Origin: Peribacillus frigoritolerans_B | Lineage (GTDB): Bacteria > Bacillota > Bacilli > Bacillales > DSM-1321 | Direction of reading: 5' to 3' | Length of the DNA stretch: 64,000 bases | Assembly: GCF_044762665.1 (NCBI RefSeq) | Contig: NZ_JBIWES010000002.1 | Coordinates: 372,001 to 436,000 of the forward strand | Shown: positions 58,591 to 64,000 of the stretch, one piece after another | How positions within the stretch are numbered: the stretch's first letter is position 1 | How the letters are laid out: each line of letters begins with the position of its first letter | Program-made: the position numbers and the translations under genes | The notes under the pieces: generated by a model | What the model saw: only the letters and a program-made list of their open reading frames with translations | Told to the model about the DNA's origin: nothing | Databases searched by the model: none

Positions 58591-59769
58591 ATGAAAGAAG
58601 CGGTAATAGTAGCTGGAGCTAGGACTCCGGTAGGAAGAGCGAAAAAAGGTTCTCTTGCTAGTGTACGTCCTGATGATTTAGGGGCTCTTGTCGTAAAGGA
58701 AACGTTAAAGCGTGCAGGGAATTATGAAGGCACAATAGATGACCTGATTATCGGTTGTGCAATGCCTGAAGCGGAGCAAGGATTGAACATGGCTCGTAAC
58801 ATTGGAGCATTGGCAGGGTTGCCTTATACAGTACCGGCCATAACGATTAATCGTTACTGTTCAAGCGGGCTGCAAAGTATCGCATATGGAGCGGAAAGGA
58901 TCATGCTCGGCCAAAGTGATACAGTCATTGCAGGCGGGGCGGAATCCATGAGCCTTTTGCCAATGATGGGCCATGTAACACGTCCGAACGCGAGACTTGC
59001 GGAAACGGCACCGGAATATTATATGGGTATGGGTCACACTGCTGAAGCCGTTGCAAAAAAATACGGCATTTCCCGTGACGATCAAGATGCATTTTCTGTT
59101 AGAAGTCATCAAAAGGCGGCTAAGGCCATTGCAGAAGGAAAGTTTTCCGATGAGATCGTACCGGTTGACGTAACCCTTCGTTCAGTGGGACCAGATCTTA
59201 AGTTAAAGGAAAAATCATTTACTTTTACACAGGATGAGGGCGTTCGTCCAGGCACGACTGCCGAAGTGCTAAGAAAACTAAGACCTGCATTCTCCGTTAC
59301 AGGATCCGTAACAGCAGGGAATTCATCACAGACGAGTGATGGTGCAGCCGCGGTCATGGTCATGGACGGGGAAAAGGCTTCTTCATTAGGGATGAAACCG
59401 ATGGGTAAGTTCCGTTCCTTTGCTGTAGCTGGAGTACCGCCTGAAATTATGGGCATCGGGCCGATTGCAGCCATACCTAAAGCTTTGAAGCTAGCAGGTC
59501 TTGAGTTATCAGATATTGGTTTATTTGAATTGAATGAAGCCTTTGCCTCCCAATCCATCCAAATCATTCGTGAGCTCGGATTGAATGAAGAGATTGTTAA
59601 TGTAAATGGCGGAGCCATCGCCTTAGGCCATCCACTAGGATGTTCGGGAGCAAAATTGACATTAAGCCTGCTTCATGAAATGAAGCGCAGAAACCAACAG
59701 TTCGGAGTCGTGACAATGTGTATCGGCGGCGGAATGGGTGCTGCCGGAGTATTTGAATTAATGGCGTAA
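58591..59769 (+). CDS. fadA: Acetyl-CoA C-acyltransferase FadA
   Basis: This 392-residue thiolase performs the final cleavage of beta-oxidation. The active-site cysteine is C90 in NRYCSSGLQ. The catalytic His is in NGGAIALGHPLGCSGAKL, and the second cysteine is in TMCIGGGMGAAG. The start MKEAVIVAGARTPVGRAKKG is typical. ATG 58591 follows AAGGGGGAT. It is the second gene of fadN-fadA-fadE. Confidence 0.94.
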   Translation: MKEAVIVAGARTPVGRAKKGSLASVRPDDLGALVVKETLKRAGNYEGTIDDLIIGCAMPEAEQGLNMARNIGALAGLPYTVPAITINRYCSSGLQSIAYGAERIMLGQSDTVIAGGAESMSLLPMMGHVTRPNARLAETAPEYYMGMGHTAEAVAKKYGISRDDQDAFSVRSHQKAAKAIAEGKFSDEIVPVDVTLRSVGPDLKLKEKSFTFTQDEGVRPGTTAEVLRKLRPAFSVTGSVTAGNSSQTSDGAAAVMVMDGEKASSLGMKPMGKFRSFAVAGVPPEIMGIGPIAAIPKALKLAGLELSDIGLFELNEAFASQSIQIIRELGLNEEIVNVNGGAIALGHPLGCSGAKLTLSLLHEMKRRNQQFGVVTMCIGGGMGAAGVFELMA

Positions 59770-59780
59770 TCCCACCCCTT

Positions 59781-59802
59781 CCGGAAGCTGTCATGCTTCC
59801 GG
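59781..59802 (+). repeat. Intercistronic hairpin between fadA and fadE
   Basis: CCGGAAGC (59781-59788) and GCTTCCGG (59795-59802) are perfect complements with a 6-base loop. There is no U-tract, so it is more likely an mRNA stability or processing element than a terminator. Confidence 0.5.
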
Positions 59803-59838
59803 CGGATTTACTATCTTAAACACATAGGAGGAAATAAC

Positions 59839-61626
59839 ATGTCCAATCAAACTACAGATAACCTCATTAAAGGCGGAGCCTTTTTAATAGAAGATATTAC
59901 GTATGATCAAGTGTTTACTCCGGAAGATTATTCTGATGAGCATAAAATGATAGCCAAAACTTCCGAGGAATTCGTAGTGAATGAAATTCTGCCGCAGGTT
60001 GAACATTTAGAAAACCATGAGTTTGACCGTTCCGTTAAATTACTGAAGCATGCAGGTGAAATCGGTTTACTTGGTGCTGATGTTCCTGAGGAATATAACG
60101 GATTGGGCCTTGATAAAATCAGTTCGGCATTGATTACGGAAAAAATGGCACTTGCAGGCGGCTTCGGAATTACGCATGGTGCACATGTAGGTATCGGATC
60201 TTTGCCGATCGTATTGTTCGGGAATGAAGACCAAAAGAAAAAATACCTTCCATTACTTGCAACGGGTGAGAAGATTGCTGCGTATGCCTTAACGGAACCA
60301 AGCTCAGGTTCAGATGCCTTGGGAGCAAAAACGACAGCGAAACTGAATGCAGAAGGAACGCACTATATTTTAAATGGTGAAAAACAATGGATTACAAATG
60401 CAGGTTTTGCAGATGTATTCTGTGTATACGCGAAAATCGACGGTGAACAATTCTCGGCTTTCATTGTTGAGCGTGATTATAAAGGCGTATCAACTGGGGC
60501 TGAAGAGAAGAAAATGGGGATCAAAAGCTCATCCACACGTACTTTAATCCTCGAAGATGTTCATGTACCAGTCGAAAACCTTTTGGGTGTAGCGGGAAAA
60601 GGGCATGTCATCGCTTTCAATATCCTGAATATCGGCCGCTATAAATTAGGCGTCGGTGCTGTTGGCGGATCCAAACGCGCCCTTGAGATTACAGCTGCTT
60701 ATACGAATCAACGTCAACAATTCAAAACGAAAATTTCCGATTTTAACTTGACGAAAGAAAAACTTGCAACAATGGCAGCTAAGATTTATGCAGCAGAAAG
60801 CTCTGTATATCGTACCGTTGGCCTTTATGATCAAAGACAAAGCAAATTGACGGATGAGCAAGTGAAAGATGGGAAATCAATGGCGGCTGCAATCGCTGAA
60901 TATGCGATTGAATGTTCATTGAATAAATTCTTTGCTTCCGAAGTATTGGATTACGTTACGGACGAAGGCGTACAGCTTCATGGCGGTTATGGTTTCATGC
61001 AGGAGTATGAAATTGAAAAAGCATATCGCGACTCCCGTATTAACCGGATCTTTGAAGGTACGAATGAAATCAATAGATTGCTTGTCCCGGGAACTTTCTT
61101 GAAGAAAGCGCTTAAAGGGGAATTGCCGCTACTTCAAAAAGCTCAAGGCCTGCAAGAGGAATTAATGATGATGATGCCGGAAGAACCTGGCGATGAGCCA
61201 CTGGCACAAGAAAAAATGCTTGTTAGGAACGCTAAGAAAATCGGTATTTTGGCAGCTGGGCTTGCGGCACAGAAATACGGAAAAAGTCTTGATCAAGAAC
61301 AAGAAATCCTCTCCAACATTGCTGATATCGCATCCCTTGCCTATGCAGCTGAATCCGTAGTATTGCGTACGGAAAAGGCAATTGCAACTACAGGTCTGGA
61401 GAAGAACAAACAAAAAGTGCTTTACACTGAAATCTTCGTTCAGGAAGCTTTCAATGAAATAGAACAGCATGCAAAGGAAACGTTAATTGCGGTGGAAACA
61501 GGGGATACTCTTCGCATCATGCTTTCCTCGCTCCGCAAGCTGACTAGACACACTCCGATCAATGTCATTGCGAAAAAACGCGAAGCTTCCGTCAAGGTAA
61601 TCGAAGCGGAAAAGTATGCTCTTTAA
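59839..61626 (+). CDS. fadE: Acyl-CoA dehydrogenase FadE
   Basis: This 595-residue FAD enzyme catalyses the first step of beta-oxidation. It has the acyl-CoA dehydrogenase core (~30-420) with AYALTEPSSGSDALGAKTTA, NGEKQWITNAGFADVF, MGIKSSSTRTLILEDVHVP and LHGGYGFMQEYEIEKAYRDS. The catalytic glutamate region is FEGTNEINRL. A C-terminal extension (~430-595) like that of B. subtilis FadE follows. ATG 59839 follows AGGAGG. It is the last gene of the fad operon, followed by a terminator. Confidence 0.93.
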   Translation: MSNQTTDNLIKGGAFLIEDITYDQVFTPEDYSDEHKMIAKTSEEFVVNEILPQVEHLENHEFDRSVKLLKHAGEIGLLGADVPEEYNGLGLDKISSALITEKMALAGGFGITHGAHVGIGSLPIVLFGNEDQKKKYLPLLATGEKIAAYALTEPSSGSDALGAKTTAKLNAEGTHYILNGEKQWITNAGFADVFCVYAKIDGEQFSAFIVERDYKGVSTGAEEKKMGIKSSSTRTLILEDVHVPVENLLGVAGKGHVIAFNILNIGRYKLGVGAVGGSKRALEITAAYTNQRQQFKTKISDFNLTKEKLATMAAKIYAAESSVYRTVGLYDQRQSKLTDEQVKDGKSMAAAIAEYAIECSLNKFFASEVLDYVTDEGVQLHGGYGFMQEYEIEKAYRDSRINRIFEGTNEINRLLVPGTFLKKALKGELPLLQKAQGLQEELMMMMPEEPGDEPLAQEKMLVRNAKKIGILAAGLAAQKYGKSLDQEQEILSNIADIASLAYAAESVVLRTEKAIATTGLEKNKQKVLYTEIFVQEAFNEIEQHAKETLIAVETGDTLRIMLSSLRKLTRHTPINVIAKKREASVKVIEAEKYAL

Positions 61627-61644
61627 GCAATGAGTCAGAATCCG

Positions 61645-61679
61645 TAAAGGGAATGCCCGCAATGGCATTCCCTTTATTT
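61645..61679 (+). terminator. Intrinsic terminator after fadE
   Basis: TAAAGGGAATGCC (61645-61657) and GGCATTCCCTTTA (61664-61676) are perfect complements with a 6-base loop, then TTT. Confidence 0.82.
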
Positions 61680-61767
61680 CAATTGATGAAATCGGATTGG
61701 AAATTCAAAAGACATTTCGTTGTATTGCGTGGTAAAAACGGGTATTCTATTGATAGGTGGTGAAATG

Positions 61768-62124
61768 ATGGGCTTAACATTATATTGGTACCCAAAATGC
61801 GGTACATGCCGTAATGCGAAGAAGTGGCTGGATAATCATGAACTGCAATATGAAGCGATCCATATAGCGGATAATCCCCCTTCGCGAACTGAAATAGAAC
61901 AACTATATAAAAACAGCAATTTGGAGTTGAAGAAGTTTTTCAATACTAGCGGTCAAAAATATCGGGAGCTGGGCTTAAAGGATAAGCTGAAAGAAGCTTC
62001 TGAAGCAGAGATGCTTGATATATTGTCCACAGATGGCATGCTTCTGAAAAGGCCGATTGTTACGGATGGCACCAAAGTGACGGTAGGTTTCAAAGAAGAG
62101 CAATTCGAACAGGTTTGGAACTGA
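61768..62124 (+). CDS. yusI: ArsC/Spx family protein YusI
   Basis: This 118-residue protein has the thioredoxin-like ArsC/Spx fold with LYWYPKCGTCRNAKKWL (CxxC at residues ~10-13), FFNTSGQKYRELGLKDKL, LLKRPIVTDG and a typical end. It is annotated arsenate reductase-like by fold but there is no evidence of arsenate reduction. The gene holds the same place next to fadE and gcvH in B. subtilis. ATG 61768 is 7 bases after AGGTGG. Confidence 0.88.
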   Translation: MGLTLYWYPKCGTCRNAKKWLDNHELQYEAIHIADNPPSRTEIEQLYKNSNLELKKFFNTSGQKYRELGLKDKLKEASEAEMLDILSTDGMLLKRPIVTDGTKVTVGFKEEQFEQVWN

Positions 62125-62219
62125 AATTTCACAAAATATTTGGTTAATTCCTTACTTAAACAAACAATCTACCTTATAATGTAATAGATAAAATAAGATG
62201 TACATATGGAGGGTTAATT

Positions 62220-62600
62220 ATGACAACACCAAAAGAACTTCGTTACACTAAAGAACATGAATGGGTCAAAACGGAAGATGGAACAGTGCGCATTGGAATT
62301 ACGGCATTCGCACAGTCCGAGCTTGGGGACATCGTATTCGTTGAGCTTCCGGAAATCGGCGATGAATTGAAAGCGAACGAACCATTTGGAAGTGTTGAAT
62401 CCGTTAAGACCGTTTCTGAGCTTTATGCACCTATCAGTGGCAAGGTTGTTGAAGTAAACGAAGATTTAAGTGACAACCCTGAATATGTAAATGAGTCTCC
62501 TTATGAAAAGGCATGGATGGTCGTGCTTGAACCATCTAATGGCAGTGATATTGAAAACTTGATGAGCGCTGAAGAGTATGAGAGTTTAATCAACGGTTAA
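62220..62600 (+). CDS. gcvH: Glycine cleavage system H protein
   Basis: This 126-residue lipoyl carrier shuttles the methylamine intermediate of glycine cleavage and, in Bacillus, donates lipoate or octanoyl groups to other enzymes. The lipoylated lysine is K63 in GSVESVKTVSEL. Landmarks are YTKEHEWVKTEDG and GDIVFVELPEIGD. ATG 62220 follows GGAGGG. The other gcv genes are not here, as in B. subtilis. Confidence 0.95.
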   Translation: MTTPKELRYTKEHEWVKTEDGTVRIGITAFAQSELGDIVFVELPEIGDELKANEPFGSVESVKTVSELYAPISGKVVEVNEDLSDNPEYVNESPYEKAWMVVLEPSNGSDIENLMSAEEYESLING

Positions 62601-62603
62601 TAA

Positions 62604-62640
62604 GAAGGAGAGGGGGGACTGAAAAGGCCTGCTCTCTTTT
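62604..62640 (+). terminator. Terminator after gcvH
   Basis: GGAGAG (62606-62611) pairs with CTCTCTT (62131 + 500 offset, i.e. 62631-62637) with a mismatch-containing inner G-rich/CC stem, followed by Ts. It begins a few bases after the gcvH stop. Confidence 0.6.
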
Positions 62641-62694
62641 TCATTTTGTACAGTGGGTGAGTTGCGCACATAATTCGTGAGATGGAGTGATGAC

Positions 62695-63060
62695 ATGGAG
62701 TGGGGCGAATTCGAAAAAGTGATCATAGTAGAAGGCAGTTCCGATAGAAGAAAAGTTGCCTCCGTTTTAAATGAAGATGTGGAAATAAGATGTACGAATG
62801 GGACCATATCATTAACTAAGCTGGATGAATTAGTGGAAGAATTGATGGACCGTGATGTTTATCTCCTTTTTGACGCAGATGAATCAGGAGAAAAGCTGCG
62901 GAAGCAGTTCCGAAGGGAAATGCCGGAAGCGAACCACCTGTATATCAATAAAATATACAAAGAAGTGGAAAGCTCACCCGAACATCATATCGCAACTGTG
63001 CTCCTATCTGCCAATATGAATGTGAAAATGAAATTTTTAAGTCAAAGGGTGAACGACTAA
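62695..63060 (+). CDS. yusF: Toprim domain protein YusF
   Basis: This 121-residue protein is a stand-alone Toprim domain. It has the glutamate motif in VIIVEGSSDRRK and the DxD motif in LLFDADESGEKLRK. Related domains occur in ribonuclease M5 and primases, suggesting a nucleic acid role, but the function of YusF is not known. ATG 62695 follows GGAGTGA. It is immediately upstream of yusE, as in B. subtilis. Confidence 0.85.
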   Translation: MEWGEFEKVIIVEGSSDRRKVASVLNEDVEIRCTNGTISLTKLDELVEELMDRDVYLLFDADESGEKLRKQFRREMPEANHLYINKIYKEVESSPEHHIATVLLSANMNVKMKFLSQRVND

Positions 63061-63063
63061 TTG

Positions 63064-63372
63064 ATGCAGGAATGGAAAGAAGAAGAGTGTAAGCTTGCTG
63101 TTGAAAGTGGGGAAACCTTTTGCTTATATTTATATACGCCTTTATGCGGCACCTGTCAGGTGGCATCCAAGATGCTGACGATAGCCTTGGAGCTTTTCCC
63201 GGAATTGAAGGCAGGCAAAATGAATATGAACTATGTCCAAGCAATTGCCGAATCATATGAAATCGAAAGTGTTCCTTGCTTATTGCTTTTCAAAGAAGGA
63301 CAGCTGCACAAAAAAATATATGCCTTTCAATCCGTTCCTTATTTGTACGGATTGCTTAAGGAAATCAGCTAG
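63064..63372 (+). CDS. yusE: Thioredoxin-like protein YusE
   Basis: This 102-residue thioredoxin-fold protein has the active-site CGTC in FCLYLYTPLCGTCQVASKML, the cis-proline region ESVPCLLLFKEG, and no signal peptide. It probably catalyses cytoplasmic thiol-disulfide exchange. It starts at ATG 63064, four bases after the yusF stop. A terminator follows. Confidence 0.87.
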   Translation: MQEWKEEECKLAVESGETFCLYLYTPLCGTCQVASKMLTIALELFPELKAGKMNMNYVQAIAESYEIESVPCLLLFKEGQLHKKIYAFQSVPYLYGLLKEIS

Positions 63373-63405
63373 GAAACCAATCAGATCCGTGGTTGGTTTC
63401 TTTGT
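63373..63405 (+). terminator. Terminator after yusE
   Basis: GAAACCAATCA (63373-63383) pairs with TGGTTGGTTTC (63390-63400) with a wobble, followed by TTTG. It begins directly after the yusE stop. Confidence 0.75.
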
Positions 63406-63458
63406 TGCGTACATTTGAATGCAAGTTGAAAATAAACAAAGAATATTCTAACAATTCA

Positions 63459-63487
63459 TTGACTGATTTATTCTAAAATGCTATATT
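63459..63487 (+). promoter_or_regulatory. Promoter of the SAM riboswitch-metY transcript
   Basis: TTGACT (63459-63464) and TATATT (63482-63487) are separated by exactly 17 bp. The predicted start near 63494 is about 27 bases before the aptamer. Confidence 0.75.
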
Positions 63488-63520
63488 TTGAATTAAGTAA
63501 AGTAACGGCAGAATTTAATA

Positions 63521-63630
63521 GTTCTTATCAAGAGTGGCGGAGGGACTGGCCCGACGAAGCCCGGCAACCGGTATAAATTTTATATACGGTGCTAATTCCA
63601 GCAGAGTGTTGGCTCTGGTAGATGAGGTGT
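63521..63630 (+). ncRNA. SAM riboswitch (S box, SAM-I)
   Basis: The leader shows the S-box consensus: TCTTATCAAGAG (P1 5' arm), GGCGGAGGGACTGGCCC, GACGAAGCCCGGCAACC, and GGTGCTAATTCC with AGCAGAG. A terminator follows at 63638-63666. SAM binding would favour termination, so metY is made when methionine/SAM is low. Confidence 0.97.
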
Positions 63631-63637
63631 GTTCTTG

Positions 63638-63666
63638 AAACCTCTTCTTATTGAAGTGGTTTTTTT
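63638..63666 (+). terminator. SAM-riboswitch-controlled terminator upstream of metY
   Basis: AAACCTCTTC (63638-63647) pairs with GAAGTGGTTT (63653-63662) with one wobble, and more Ts follow. It lies between the S box and metY. Confidence 0.9.
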
Positions 63667-63728
63667 GTTTATAAAAGGCCAGATTTCATATAATTCCAAT
63701 TAAATCCATAAAAAAGAGGAGAATTAAT

Positions 63729-64000
63729 ATGTCAGGGAAAAAGTTGCGTTTCGAAACATTGAGTGTTCATGGCGGTCTGCAAGCTGATGAAACAGGTGCC
63801 CGTGCAGTTCCTATCTACCAAAGCAATGCATACTTGTTCAAAGACACCGACCATGCAGCGAAATTATTTGGCCTAAAGGAGAATGGCTATATATATACAC
63901 GGCTTCATAATCCCACGGTCAGCGTTTTTGAGGAAAGAATGGCCTTACTGGAAGGCGGTATCGGCGGATTGGCAACGGCAAGCGGAATGGCGGCCATCTC
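63729..64000 (+). CDS. metY: O-acetylhomoserine sulfhydrylase-type enzyme, N-terminal part (runs off the window)
   Basis: ATG 63729 follows AGAGGAGA. The first ~90 residues, beginning MSGKKLRFETLSVHGGLQAD, contain RAVPIYQSNAYLFKDTDHAA, YIYTRLHNPTVSVFEERMA and GIGGLATASGMAAI. These are the N-terminal features of the pyridoxal-phosphate O-acetylhomoserine aminocarboxypropyltransferase (MetY/CysD) family, which makes homocysteine from O-acetylhomoserine and sulfide. The PLP lysine is outside the window. The SAM riboswitch upstream fits methionine biosynthesis. Confidence 0.9.
   Translation, partial: MSGKKLRFETLSVHGGLQADETGARAVPIYQSNAYLFKDTDHAAKLFGLKENGYIYTRLHNPTVSVFEERMALLEGGIGGLATASGMAAI

Overview
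The window looks like chromosomal DNA of an endospore-forming Bacillaceae bacterium, most like the Peribacillus / Bacillus simplex group. This is inferred from gene families and gene order; no 16S rRNA gene is present to prove it. Spore genes are scattered through it (a GerA-B-C germinant receptor operon, a YhcN/YlaJ lipoprotein, CotF-type coat proteins, YuzL, sporulenol synthase). The block fadM-fadN-fadA-fadE-yusI-gcvH-yusF-yusE follows the Bacillus subtilis order. Shine-Dalgarno sequences are strong, and TTG/GTG starts and U-tailed hairpin terminators are common.

Layout. 1-2.1 kb: 5' end of a formate dehydrogenase gene on the minus strand, behind a leader peptide and terminator, divergent from a DUF2294 gene and fdhD. 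2.2-10.1 kb: organic-acid transport, with a LysR regulator and AEC permease, then a tripartite tricarboxylate transporter (tctC-tctB-tctA) with a CitA/DcuS-type kinase and CitB-type regulator; a CcpA cre-like site sits in front of tctC. 10.3-12.7 kb: the DesK-DesR membrane-fluidity two-component system without an adjacent desaturase gene, then msrA. 13.3-16.0 kb: an OmpR-type two-component system plus a PepSY protein, both promoters carrying the same direct-repeat site. 16.3-18.9 kb: a TPR protein and sporulenol synthase, convergent, with a cluster of DnaA boxes between them.

19.0-29.6 kb is an AT-rich, gene-poor accessory stretch. It holds an Mga/AtxA-like regulator, an orphan DegU-like regulator and a four-gene WxL surface-protein operon (two small WxL proteins, a DUF916/DUF3324 WxL-interacting membrane protein, a large lectin/Ig/WxL protein). 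It is flanked by gene remnants, including an HD-domain phosphodiesterase fragment cut off beside a dispersed repeat. WxL complexes are best known from Enterococcus, Lactobacillus and Listeria, so this is the main candidate for a little-described system here.

29.7-64 kb is mostly core genome: a Fur-boxed petrobactin-type importer (yclNOPQ) with a possible structured RNA before yclQ; an LTA synthase; RraA; a guanidine-I riboswitch with the exporter Gdx; a germinant receptor operon; an oligo-1,6-glucosidase; a lysine riboswitch with LysP; a LacI regulator; the manganese importer MntABCD with MntR-like operators; RodA/FtsW; coat proteins; the FadR-boxed beta-oxidation operon; gcvH and neighbours; and a SAM riboswitch before metY, which runs off the end.

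Three copies of a roughly 130-bp GC-rich repeat with short terminal inverted repeats (near 4.3, 12.9 and 29.1 kb) are the only dispersed repeats I could align by eye. I saw no tRNA, rRNA, CRISPR array, intact transposase or prophage genes.
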